This document shows, one piece after another, positions 8,889 to 17,010 of a DNA stretch of 64,000 bases. Below the pieces are notes generated by a model. That model was not told the DNA's origin. It saw only the letters and a list, made by a program, of their open reading frames with translations, and did not search any database. The first letter of the stretch is position 1, and the number at the start of each line of letters is the position of its first letter. The stretch is from positions 498,095 through 562,094 of the forward strand of contig NZ_FRFC01000003.1 of assembly GCF_900143675.1 (NCBI RefSeq), read 5' to 3'. Made by a program: the position numbers and the translations under genes. Origin of the DNA: Candidatus Nitrosotalea sinensis. Lineage in GTDB: Archaea; Thermoproteota; Nitrososphaeria; Nitrososphaerales; Nitrosopumilaceae.

Positions 8889-9935
8889 CTATAAACTCTG
8901 TGCCCAGGGATCTATTCCTCTTGATAGCCTCAGCGCATCAATTAATCCCTCTGCGTATCCTATACTAAGTACTGCAAGCTCCTCTTTTCCTTCCTTTTGA
9001 AACTTTTCTGCATCATCTATGTAGAGCTGGGCATTTTCTATTACAGGTGAGAGTGTCTTATCATCTTTGAACATCTTGACCACTTCTTCTAGTGCGCCCC
9101 TTGCCTTTGGAATGTACCTTGAGAGCATCTGATCTGATATCTTGACAATCTTGGATGAGTTATCAAACGGCTCGTCAAGACACGTGGAAAATATCTTGAT
9201 TGCATCATGTTCTGTAAAGTGTAGTCTTCCCGGTATGATGATTGTATGTGGTGGCTTGCCAAAATCTGTCTTGACCAGGGTCCCAAGTTTTCCTGAAATT
9301 ATCTTCTGACTCTTTGAGCCAATTCTTGACGCAACAATTGCAAATGTAGACTGGTCAATTACATTTCTCTTCTGTCCTTTTTCTGTCTCAAGCAAATTTG
9401 ATATGGCATCTCTTGGGTCCAAAAAAAAGTTTGAGCTATTGTCAAACTCTAGTATCAACAAACTATGGCTTCCCTTTACCATGTTTTCATATATTGTATA
9501 GTATACAGTTGCAAGTGACGGAAGTTCCCGCATGATTGTCACAGGCCTTCCGATCTTGTAGTGATGTAATCCGCATTCTCCAATCAACGATGTAATTGCA
9601 GATGCAGCATGAATTGTCCTTGTCTTTATCTTGTCCTGTTCTGCTCTAGTTCTAAGCTCAAGATGTGTTGTTGCAACATATGGGTCCCCATATGCCAAAA
9701 GTACGACATTTTTCTTTTTTGCAAGCTCCAATATTACCTTGCCATCCTCCACCATCCATCTTGGAGCTATCGTAAGTTTTCCTTTTACTAATTTTTTTAT
9801 CTTTGATATTTCTTGCTTTGATATTGGACTTGTAAAAACTTCAAAAAATGTCATGTCTGCTTTTTTCAATACCTGAATTGTACTTGTACTTGCACCTTCA
9901 AGGCCTGATATGCCAAGGCCTACAAACCATAACAT
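8889..9935 (-). CDS. dphB: Diphthine synthase fused to a C-terminal DUF357 domain
   Basis: S-adenosylmethionine-dependent methylation of the modified histidine of elongation factor 2 (diphthamide pathway). Residues 1 to about 260 form the tetrapyrrole-methylase-like fold: MLWFVGLGISG at the start, LLAYGDPYVATTHLEL, and PVTIMRELPS. Residues about 265-345 match the DUF357 pattern of archaeal helical proteins (ENAQLYIDDAEKFQKEGKEE, then GYAEGLIDALRL). The usual enzyme is about 260 residues, so this 348-residue protein is a fusion. Its neighbours are unrelated. Confidence 0.9.
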   Translation of the reverse strand: MLWFVGLGISGLEGASTSTIQVLKKADMTFFEVFTSPISKQEISKIKKLVKGKLTIAPRWMVEDGKVILELAKKKNVVLLAYGDPYVATTHLELRTRAEQDKIKTRTIHAASAITSLIGECGLHHYKIGRPVTIMRELPSLATVYYTIYENMVKGSHSLLILEFDNSSNFFLDPRDAISNLLETEKGQKRNVIDQSTFAIVASRIGSKSQKIISGKLGTLVKTDFGKPPHTIIIPGRLHFTEHDAIKIFSTCLDEPFDNSSKIVKISDQMLSRYIPKARGALEEVVKMFKDDKTLSPVIENAQLYIDDAEKFQKEGKEELAVLSIGYAEGLIDALRLSRGIDPWAQSL

Positions 9936-9973
9936 TACAAAAACTCTCTCAAGTCTATATTTTGAGCTTCGTT

Positions 9974-11113
9974 TTATCGCTTGGACTGGCTTTTGAACTC
10001 ATGTAGTCTCTTAAGGTGAGATAACATTCTCTTAAAGACCTCAATGCTTCGCAAAAACTCGTCTGTTGAGACTCTCTCATCAATGGTGTGGGATGCATGC
10101 GGATCTCCAGGACCGTATGTCACAACAGGTATGTTCAAAGAGTTTCCTATGATGTTCATGTCTCCAGTTCCTGTTTTTCTTATCAGCTGCGGTTTTACCT
10201 TCTCTATATCCATTATTCCAAGTGTCAATGCACGGACAAGTGGTGAGCTATGCGGTGCCTCAAACGGTTCAGTTTCATCTATTACTGAATAAAATGCATT
10301 TACTCCCTGTTTTTTTGACACCTCTTCTACCGTTGTTGCAATTCTTTCTCCAACCATCTTGCAGTTCATGTTTACTGGAATTCTAATATCCATTATCGCA
10401 TCACACTCTAGCGGTGTTACATTGTGACTGGTTCCTCCCTTGATTTCAGTAAGTGATGATGTCAACATCATGCTCTTTGCAAGACCTTCCTGGTTTTGTT
10501 CTAGAGATTTTTTCAATGCATTTGTAAAAACGTAAGATTCTTCAATTGCATTTTTTGCAAGCCATGGTGCACTTGCATGTGCACTATCGCCAACATTTAC
10601 TCTGAGATTTATTGCAATTCTTCCCTTGTATGCAATTGTGATATTGTTTATTCCACTTGGCTCTCCAAATATTGCATAATCTATCTCCGGTTTTTGTTTT
10701 ACAAGATTTTTAATTCCAGTAGCGTTTCCTTCCTCATCTACTACTGCTGCAAATGTGACTGTACCGTTGTTGTTGCTCTGTACTGATGCTGCTGCTAAAA
10801 GCATAGATATCAATGGTGCCTTGGCATCTGATGCACCACGACCATAGATGTAACCATTCTCTGTCCTGACCTTTATCTTTCCTGGAACCGTATCCATGTG
10901 ACCGCACAACATTATTCTTGGATACCCAGATCCTTTGGTAGCAGTAAGATTTCCTACATCATCAATGCGAATATCATCAAATCCAAAATCATCACACTTG
11001 TCTGCTAAAAATTCTGCAAGAGGCTTTTCTGCAAGAGATGGCGTGTAAAGTCTTAGAGCCTTCTCTAGAACCTTTATTGAATATCTTGGTGTGCTTGTAA
11101 CTGACGAGTCCAA
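9974..11113 (-). CDS. lysK: [LysW]-lysine / [LysW]-ornithine hydrolase (M20 family)
   Basis: Final step of LysW-dependent synthesis: releases lysine or ornithine from the carrier. A 379-residue M20 metallopeptidase fold with metal-ligand motifs CGHMDTVPG (first His/Asp), GRGASDAKAP, the catalytic DEEG, GEPSG, and a C-terminal HTIDE block. TTG start 3 nt after the lysX stop, so translation is probably coupled. As only one lysK is present in this two-pathway cluster, it probably serves both the lysine and the arginine branches. Confidence 0.9.
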   Translation of the reverse strand: MDSSVTSTPRYSIKVLEKALRLYTPSLAEKPLAEFLADKCDDFGFDDIRIDDVGNLTATKGSGYPRIMLCGHMDTVPGKIKVRTENGYIYGRGASDAKAPLISMLLAAASVQSNNNGTVTFAAVVDEEGNATGIKNLVKQKPEIDYAIFGEPSGINNITIAYKGRIAINLRVNVGDSAHASAPWLAKNAIEESYVFTNALKKSLEQNQEGLAKSMMLTSSLTEIKGGTSHNVTPLECDAIMDIRIPVNMNCKMVGERIATTVEEVSKKQGVNAFYSVIDETEPFEAPHSSPLVRALTLGIMDIEKVKPQLIRKTGTGDMNIIGNSLNIPVVTYGPGDPHASHTIDERVSTDEFLRSIEVFKRMLSHLKRLHEFKSQSKR

Positions 11114-11116
11114 TTC

Positions 11117-11965
11117 TTACTTTCCTTGGTTTATTGCGTAATCAATCATCATTGCTGGTATATTTACGCCAGTAACTCTGACAGTATTTTTGTATTCCGT
11201 TGTATTGTTCACTTCATGTACAACAAGTCCCTGCTCCTTGCTTTCCATGAGATCTACCCCAACTATCTGTCCCTGGACTGCTTCTTTTGCCTTGATGCAA
11301 ATATCTTCAAGTTCTTTTGTGACCTTTAGCTCCTCTGCTCTTCCTCCAAGTGCCATGTTTGTCTTCCATTGATCATCACCCGAATAGCGATATATTGCAG
11401 CAACAACCTTGTCCCCAACTACAATGGCCCTAATGTCACGTGGAGGTCTGTTTACAAATTCTTCCAAATAGTATACTTGGTAAATTGGATACATGCTCTC
11501 TCTACTCTCTATGATTGCCTCTGCAGCTTCCTTGTCTTTTATCATGGCAATCATTCTTCCCCAACTTCCCACCGTCGGCTTGATCACCATTGGATATCCC
11601 TTTTTGTCCAGTAACTCTAGTGCAGATTCTTGTGAAAATGCAACTGCGCTAAATGGAGTTGGAATTCCTTTTTTTAGCAATAGCATGTGAGTAAATAATT
11701 TGTTTCCAGCAAATATACTGGTGTTCAATGAATTGATCACGTTTACACCCTTGCCTTCAAGTGCAGCAGTAGAGTGCAGACTGCGATAATAACTAACACA
11801 TCGTTGTATTACTGTTCCATAATCTTCTTTACTTTTATCTAAATTAATGGACAGATTCTTACAATCCACCATTTTTGCATCGATGCCTTTTTCCTTGGCA
11901 GCATCATGGAGTGCTTTTTCTTCCCACCTGATGGTATCGTAGAGAATCGATAAACCGGAACTCAC
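11117..11965 (-). CDS. lysX: Lysine biosynthesis ligase LysX (ATP-grasp, aminoadipate-LysW ligase)
   Basis: Joins the alpha-amino group of 2-aminoadipate to the C-terminal residue of the carrier LysW. A 282-residue ATP-grasp ligase with KPTVGSWGRMIAMI and a metal/substrate block VHEVNNTTEYKNTV. Assigned to the lysine branch because it lies between lysK and lysW1, downstream of homocitrate synthase. Its C-terminal block NTVRVTGVNIP resembles what I recall of Thermus LysX more than the paralogue at 17011. GTG start overlaps the lysW1 stop (GTGA). The LysX/ArgX distinction is inferred, not proven. Confidence 0.85.
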   Translation of the reverse strand: MSSGLSILYDTIRWEEKALHDAAKEKGIDAKMVDCKNLSINLDKSKEDYGTVIQRCVSYYRSLHSTAALEGKGVNVINSLNTSIFAGNKLFTHMLLLKKGIPTPFSAVAFSQESALELLDKKGYPMVIKPTVGSWGRMIAMIKDKEAAEAIIESRESMYPIYQVYYLEEFVNRPPRDIRAIVVGDKVVAAIYRYSGDDQWKTNMALGGRAEELKVTKELEDICIKAKEAVQGQIVGVDLMESKEQGLVVHEVNNTTEYKNTVRVTGVNIPAMMIDYAINQGK

Positions 11966-12126
11966 TGGCCCCAGTCCTCACCAACAGATTGTGCTGGTTT
12001 TAGCTCAAAGCCTGAGGATCCCTTGGCAAGCTCAAAACTTGCGCCACAGTCAGGGCATGTTACTATCTCTCCTTCCATCGAGTCCTTTGGAGGGTTGATG
12101 TTTGCGTCACATTCTAAACATTTCAT
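11962..12126 (-). CDS. lysW: Amino-group carrier protein LysW (lysine-side copy), C-terminus EDWGQ
   Basis: A 54-residue acidic carrier with a zinc-ribbon-like set CLEC (3-6) and CPDC near residues 24-27, ending EDWGQ. In characterised LysW the last residue is Glu, whose side-chain carboxyl forms the isopeptide bond with aminoadipate. Here the last codon is CAG (plus-strand ctg at 11965-11967), followed by TGA. The second copy at 17869 ends in GAG. Frame, length and family motifs are otherwise intact, and the gene overlaps lysX by 4 nt. Either Gln is deamidated, the codon is a sequence error, or this copy works differently. Confidence 0.88.
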   Translation of the reverse strand: MKCLECDANINPPKDSMEGEIVTCPDCGASFELAKGSSGFELKPAQSVGEDWGQ

Positions 12127-12198
12127 ATTCTATTCCTGTTCTAACCTCTCATTTTGCGACATTAATTATCTTTTGGCTTGGGCATATCTTTAGGAAAA

Positions 12199-13389
12199 TC
12201 ACTTCTTTTTTCTTTCCATGCTCTCTTCTGACTTGATTATCTTTTGTTCTAACTTGTCATCAAGGGGTATCTCAAGCAAGTCTCCCATCCTCAAGTTCTT
12301 TAGCCCTGCAGCAACTGATTTGGCATGTTCCTCATTTTGGTCAAGACCTAAAAGCGACATTAGATATGCCGCACCATTCTTTCCTGCAAGCTCTCCGAAG
12401 ACTATTCTCCTCCTGTTTCCTACCACCTTTGGCTCTATTGGCTCATATGCTGCAGGGTTTCGCAGTATTGCAGCAAGGTGAGTTCCTGCCTTGTGCTTGT
12501 ATGCTGTAGGTCCTACAATTGGCTTTGAATCGTAAGGAACAATGTGTGTATATTGCTCGATGAGCCTTGATAGGTCCATTAGCATATCTAGCCTAAAGTT
12601 ATTTGGTGACTTGTATAGGTATGTCAATGCAACTGCAGTCTCTGCAAGTGCGGGTATCCCAGTTCTTTCTCCGATGCCATCTATTGTGGTGTGAATCTGG
12701 TCTGCTCCTCCATCACATCCTGCCAAAGCATTTGCAAGTGCAAGCCCAATATCGTTATGGCAGTGCACATCAAGTGCAGTATCAATCTCATCTCGGACTG
12801 ACTTGACAAAGTGATACATTCCATTTGGTCTCATTATTCCAACTGTATCTGGAAGACTGATTCTATCAACCCCTGCATCTGAAATCTCTTTGCACACTTG
12901 GAGCAAAAATTCTGGATCTGCCCTGCTTCCATCTTCGACTGTAAATCGCATCTTTAGTCCATGCGATTTTGCATATTCAACTGTTTCAACTGATCTTCGC
13001 AATGCTTCTTCTCTTGTAATCCTAAGCTTGTCCTTCATGTGAATCTCTGATATTCCAAGATATGTTGCCATCCATGTGGCATCACAATCAAGTGCAACAT
13101 CTACATCCTCTTTTAGCGCACGAACATGTGCTACAATGTCTGCCTTTAGGCCCTGCTTTATGATTGTCTTTGTTGCTTCCTTGTGATCAGGTGATACCAC
13201 TGGTGATATCTCTATTTGATCAACTCCAAAATAATCAAGCATCCATGCAATCTGGATTCTCTGCTTGTTTGAAAAAGTAACACCTGGGTGCTGTTCTCCT
13301 TCTCTTAGAGTACTGTCAAGTATTCTAATCTTCTTTGGCTTGACACCCATCTCATTATACTTGTATGCGTAAATGTTTGCATCATCCAT
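12199..13389 (-). CDS. lys20: Homocitrate synthase (LeuA/Lys20 family)
   Basis: Condenses acetyl-CoA with 2-oxoglutarate in the first step of aminoadipate-route lysine synthesis. It has 396 residues. A DRE-TIM barrel begins with RILDSTLREGEQHPG, has metal-binding HCHNDIGLALAN, and continues TTIDGIGERTGIPALAE, which resembles homocitrate rather than isopropylmalate synthases. Position supports this: it is the promoter-proximal gene of the lysW1-lysX-lysK run. An ATATTCG-type palindrome overlaps its TATA-like box. Isopropylmalate or citramalate synthase is the main alternative. Confidence 0.85.
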   Translation of the reverse strand: MDDANIYAYKYNEMGVKPKKIRILDSTLREGEQHPGVTFSNKQRIQIAWMLDYFGVDQIEISPVVSPDHKEATKTIIKQGLKADIVAHVRALKEDVDVALDCDATWMATYLGISEIHMKDKLRITREEALRRSVETVEYAKSHGLKMRFTVEDGSRADPEFLLQVCKEISDAGVDRISLPDTVGIMRPNGMYHFVKSVRDEIDTALDVHCHNDIGLALANALAGCDGGADQIHTTIDGIGERTGIPALAETAVALTYLYKSPNNFRLDMLMDLSRLIEQYTHIVPYDSKPIVGPTAYKHKAGTHLAAILRNPAAYEPIEPKVVGNRRRIVFGELAGKNGAAYLMSLLGLDQNEEHAKSVAAGLKNLRMGDLLEIPLDDKLEQKIIKSEESMERKKK

Positions 13390-13412
13390 TTGGATTTTTT
13401 ACTGCCTTTTGC

Positions 13413-13430
13413 GAATATAAACATATTCGT
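13413..13430 (-). promoter_or_regulatory. Palindrome over the TATA box of the homocitrate synthase gene
   Basis: A perfect 7-bp inverted repeat, CGAATAT-aaac-ATATTCG. On the minus strand the arms enclose TTTATATT, the best TATA-like box, 24-32 nt upstream of the ATG at 13389. A further ATATTCG copy lies at 13495-13501, just after the end of the Lrp gene. A protein bound here would compete with TBP, so it is a strong candidate repressor site, plausibly for the adjacent Lrp-family regulator. Confidence 0.6.
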
Positions 13431-13504
13431 ACAGAAATCGTCTATTTTTGCTGTTTTTGAAACGATTTTAGGCGATTTTCAGAATTCTGACACGATATTC
13501 GTTT

Positions 13505-13924
13505 TTAGGTTACTGTACGCAATATGATTACAGTATTGGTGTCAAACACACCTGGAACCTTTCGTAATTCATCAATGCAGACATTAATGTCTGTAATTGT
13601 TGGCGCCTTGATGATTGTAGCAATGTCATACTGGCCTGTTATCTCAAATACCGTGTGCACTCCTCTTAGCTTGACTAGCTTTGCAGAAACCTTTGATGTA
13701 TCAGTTGACGAATCAACTGATATCAAAATTATTGCACTAGTTGAATTGGCATCTCCTGTCTCTATTGTGAATTTTTTTATCGTACCGCCATCTGTTAAAT
13801 TTTTTACTCTTCTTCTGACTGCAGATTCTGACAGGCCAAGCTTTTGACCAATTTCTACAAAGGACTGTCGCGAGTCCTTCTTTAGCATGTCAATTATGGT
13901 GTCATCTGTCTTGTCTCTAGACAT
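13505..13924 (-). CDS. Lrp/AsnC family transcriptional regulator (LysM-like)
   Basis: A 139-residue full-length regulator. The N-terminal helix-turn-helix (about 5-60) contains QSFVEIGQKLGLSESAVRRR. The C-terminal RAM domain (about 65-139) contains GQYDIATIIKA. It is embedded between lysJ (8-nt overlap) and homocitrate synthase in the lysine/arginine run. In Sulfolobus the Lrp-type LysM controls lys genes, so this is the natural candidate regulator. Palindromic ATATTCG sites lie directly downstream. The identity of its ligand is inference. Confidence 0.88.
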   Translation of the reverse strand: MSRDKTDDTIIDMLKKDSRQSFVEIGQKLGLSESAVRRRVKNLTDGGTIKKFTIETGDANSTSAIILISVDSSTDTSKVSAKLVKLRGVHTVFEITGQYDIATIIKAPTITDINVCIDELRKVPGVFDTNTVIILRTVT

Positions 13925-15092
13925 TTCTTCTCTGTTCCTCTTTTGTTAGTATTATGTCTAGAGTTTCTAAAGCTTTGTTTATCTCAGATTCTGATATCAC
14001 GAGAGGCGGCAACAATCTGAGTATGTTCTTGCCCGAGTACAAGAGGAGCAAGTTGTTTGCAATTCCGTCAAATAGAATATCTTTGACCTCAAACTTCATC
14101 TCCACGCCAATCATCAATCCCTTTCCTCTTACTTCGCGTATTACTTTGTGCTTTTCTTTTAGTCTCTCAAGGCCTTCTCGGAACAATTTGCCGTTTTTCG
14201 CAGCATTTTCTACAAGTCCGTCTTCTGTTAAAGCATCTATTGCACCGATTCCAGCAGCACATGATAACGGGTTGCCACCAAATGTGGATGACTGCTCTCC
14301 CTTGCTAATTGACGCTAAAATATCTGGTCTGACAAGTGTTGCACCCATTGGTACACCACCTGCAATTCCTTTTGCAAGGCACATAATATCTGGTACCGTA
14401 TCCCAGTGCTGACTTGCCCACATCTTTCCTGTTCTTCCAAGTCCTGCCTGAATTTCATCAAATACCAAAACTATTCCCTTTTCGTCACACAACTTGCGCA
14501 CCTCTTGCAAAAATCCGTCCGGTGCAACATTGATTCCACTCTCGCCCTGGATTGGCTCCATTATTACCATTGCAGTATCTGAATCCACTACATTTCGCAA
14601 TGCCTCGATATCGCCAAATGATGAAAAGTTTACAGTATCTACAAGCGGCTCAAAGGCCTTGCGATATTTTTGATTAAATGTTACAGATAATGATCCTAGT
14701 GACTTGCCATGGTACGAGCCATTCATTGCAACCATTTTCTTCTTGCCTGTGAACTTGCGCGCAAACTTGATTGCAGCTTCTACTGCTTCTGTTCCGCTGT
14801 TATTCAGGTATACTTGGCTGAGATTTTTTGGTGCAATTTTGATGAGCTTTTCCAAAAACTCTTCGCGTGTCTTGTTGTATAGTGAACTGTGCACTGTAAT
14901 TATTTTGTCAAGTTGTACCTTGAGTGCCTTGACAACTCTTGGGTTGCAGTGACCCACAAGTGCGACACCATATCCTCCCATACAGTCAATATACTCTTTG
15001 CCGCTTGCATCCCATACCTTGGCTCCTAATCCTCTTTCTATTGTAACGGGAAATCTCTGGTAGATGCTTCCCATGAATTGATCTTCTGTCAT
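13917..15092 (-). CDS. lysJ: [LysW]-aminoadipate semialdehyde / glutamate semialdehyde aminotransferase
   Basis: A PLP-dependent class III aminotransferase of 391 residues. Visible blocks are GVALVGHCNPRVVKAL, SYHGKSLGS, the DEIQAGLGRTG block carrying the PLP-contacting aspartate, and the Schiff-base lysine in CLAKGIAGGVPMGA. It transfers an amino group from glutamate to the LysW-bound semialdehyde in both lysine and ornithine routes. The ATG at 15092 was preferred to an upstream TTG because it forms an ATGA overlap with the lysZ stop. It overlaps the Lrp gene by 8 nt. Confidence 0.9.
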   Translation of the reverse strand: MTEDQFMGSIYQRFPVTIERGLGAKVWDASGKEYIDCMGGYGVALVGHCNPRVVKALKVQLDKIITVHSSLYNKTREEFLEKLIKIAPKNLSQVYLNNSGTEAVEAAIKFARKFTGKKKMVAMNGSYHGKSLGSLSVTFNQKYRKAFEPLVDTVNFSSFGDIEALRNVVDSDTAMVIMEPIQGESGINVAPDGFLQEVRKLCDEKGIVLVFDEIQAGLGRTGKMWASQHWDTVPDIMCLAKGIAGGVPMGATLVRPDILASISKGEQSSTFGGNPLSCAAGIGAIDALTEDGLVENAAKNGKLFREGLERLKEKHKVIREVRGKGLMIGVEMKFEVKDILFDGIANNLLLLYSGKNILRLLPPLVISESEINKALETLDIILTKEEQRRNV

Positions 15093-15889
15093 CTTGTAAT
15101 CACCGTGCAATTATCATGATTTATTGCTGCTGATATTGGGTTTTCCTTTTTACCGTTTGCAACAAGTGCCTCTTTTACTCCCATCTCTAATGCCTCTGTG
15201 GCTGCAAGTATCTTCTTTTCCATTCCAAATCCAATTTTTGGCAAAATTGCCTTTGCTTCTGCAAGAGAAAGTTTTGTAACAAGTTTTTCCTCCATTAGCA
15301 ATCCGTCCACATTTGTCAAGAACAATATTTTGTCAGACTGCATCTTTCCTGCAACATACGCTGCTGCCCTGTCTCCATCCACATTGAGAAAGTCACACTC
15401 TTCACTTATTGCAATTGGAGAAATTACCGGTACATATCCTTGATCTAAAATGGAATGTACAAGCTTTGCATTTACGTCCTGGATTTTTCCAGTATATCCT
15501 CCATCTATTACCATCTTGCGACCCTTGTCATTCATTACAATTAGCTTCTTTTTTCTCTCTGCTTGAATTATCTTGCCGTCAACCCCTGACAATCCTACTG
15601 CATTGATTCCATGTTTTTGAAGCATGCCAACTATCATCTTGTTTATCTTTCCCGACATGACCATTGTGAAAATCTCTGCAGTCTCCTTGTCAGTAAACCT
15701 GCTCTTGATTCCTCCTGGTGATACTATGAATTTTTGTTCCTTTCCCAGAGCTTCTGATATCTTGGTTACTTCCTTTCCTCCACCGTGTACCAGAATTAGT
15801 TTCTCTTTTTCTGATACTTGCTTGATGTCAGATATTGTAGTGGGGTGAAGACCATCTACCACACTTCCTCCTATTTTTATTGTAATCAT
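15089..15889 (-). CDS. lysZ: [LysW]-aminoadipate/glutamate kinase
   Basis: Phosphorylates the LysW-attached aminoadipate (lysine route) or glutamate (arginine route). An amino-acid-kinase fold of 266 residues: glycine-rich IKIGGSVVDG (3-12), LVHGGGKEV (33-41), and an FLNVDGDRAAAYVAG block. It lies 4 nt after lysY and overlaps lysJ by 4 nt, so it is translationally coupled. A single copy in a cluster with two ligases implies a bifunctional role, as in Sulfolobus. Confidence 0.92.
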   Translation of the reverse strand: MITIKIGGSVVDGLHPTTISDIKQVSEKEKLILVHGGGKEVTKISEALGKEQKFIVSPGGIKSRFTDKETAEIFTMVMSGKINKMIVGMLQKHGINAVGLSGVDGKIIQAERKKKLIVMNDKGRKMVIDGGYTGKIQDVNAKLVHSILDQGYVPVISPIAISEECDFLNVDGDRAAAYVAGKMQSDKILFLTNVDGLLMEEKLVTKLSLAEAKAILPKIGFGMEKKILAATEALEMGVKEALVANGKKENPISAAINHDNCTVITR

Positions 15890-15893
15890 TTTT

Positions 15894-16946
15894 CTATACT
15901 GGAGTTAGCGGAGAATATGAAATTCCTTCCATCTCGTTGAATCCTGCCATTACATTCATGTTCTGAATGGCAGAGCCTGCAGCACCCTTCATGAGGTTGT
16001 CTGATGCAGATAAGACTACGAGTCTGTTATTGTCTTCATCAATGTCAAACCCAACATCACAAAAGTTCGAACCTACTACAAACTTTGGATCTGGGAATTT
16101 GTAAAATCCTTTCTTGTCCCTGATTAGCCTGACAAATCTTTCATTCTGGTATTGTTCACGGTACATCTTCCACAAGTCCATCTCACTTACCTGTTGCTTG
16201 AGAAAGACATGGTTTGTACACAATATTCCTCTTACAATGTCTACTGCGTGTGGACTCATTGATACTTTGATCTTGCTTCCTGCCGCCTGGCTTAGTTCCT
16301 GCTCTATCTCACCTGTGTGTCGGTGTTTTGCTGGCTTGTATGGTCTAATTACACCTGACCTCATGGCATGGTGTGTACCGGAGACTGTTCCAGCACCTGC
16401 GCCTGAAGAGCCAATTTTGGAATCAACCACAATGTGTTCTGTATCAATTATCTTCTTTTTGATTAGCGGATACAATCCAAGAATTGATGTTACTGCCATG
16501 CATCCAGGACACGAGACTATCTGAGATTTTTTTATCTCTTCTCTGTGAAGCTCTGGTACTCCAAAGACTGATTTTTCTAGCAACTCTGGGTGTGGGTGTT
16601 GCCATCCGTACCACTTGTCATAATCTGCAGGGTTGTGGAGCCTGTAATCTGCGCTAAGGTCAATTACCTTCATTCCTCGGTCGTATAATGCCTTGACAAT
16701 ATCTACTGCAGTTCCATGTGGTACTGCTGTAAAGACCAAGTCACACTTGTCTGTTAGTTTGTCATAATCTAATTCTGAAAATGTAAGATCTGTAAATCCC
16801 TTCAAGCTTGGCTGAACTCGAGATATGTATTCTCCGACATACTGTCGAGAGGTAACCATTGTGATTTCTGCATGTGGGTGACTAACAAGTAACCTAAGGA
16901 TTTCTCCACCGACATAACCTGATGCACCGACCACACCTACTCTCAT
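15894..16946 (-). CDS. lysY: [LysW]-aminoadipyl / glutamyl phosphate reductase
   Basis: NADPH-dependent reduction of the LysW-bound acyl phosphate to the semialdehyde. A 350-residue ArgC-family protein. The Rossmann motif VGVVGASGYVGGEILRLL is at the start, the catalytic cysteine lies in VSCPGCMAVTS, and the HRHTGEIEQEL block follows. The gap to argX upstream is 64 nt and to lysZ 4 nt. Like lysZ and lysJ it is single-copy here and probably serves both pathways. Confidence 0.92.
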   Translation of the reverse strand: MRVGVVGASGYVGGEILRLLVSHPHAEITMVTSRQYVGEYISRVQPSLKGFTDLTFSELDYDKLTDKCDLVFTAVPHGTAVDIVKALYDRGMKVIDLSADYRLHNPADYDKWYGWQHPHPELLEKSVFGVPELHREEIKKSQIVSCPGCMAVTSILGLYPLIKKKIIDTEHIVVDSKIGSSGAGAGTVSGTHHAMRSGVIRPYKPAKHRHTGEIEQELSQAAGSKIKVSMSPHAVDIVRGILCTNHVFLKQQVSEMDLWKMYREQYQNERFVRLIRDKKGFYKFPDPKFVVGSNFCDVGFDIDEDNNRLVVLSASDNLMKGAAGSAIQNMNVMAGFNEMEGISYSPLTPV

Positions 16947-17010
16947 AGATACTTTCCTACCATGATACAGTATAATTTAAACTCTAAATTTTTTTTCAAC
17001 TTTTAGATTT

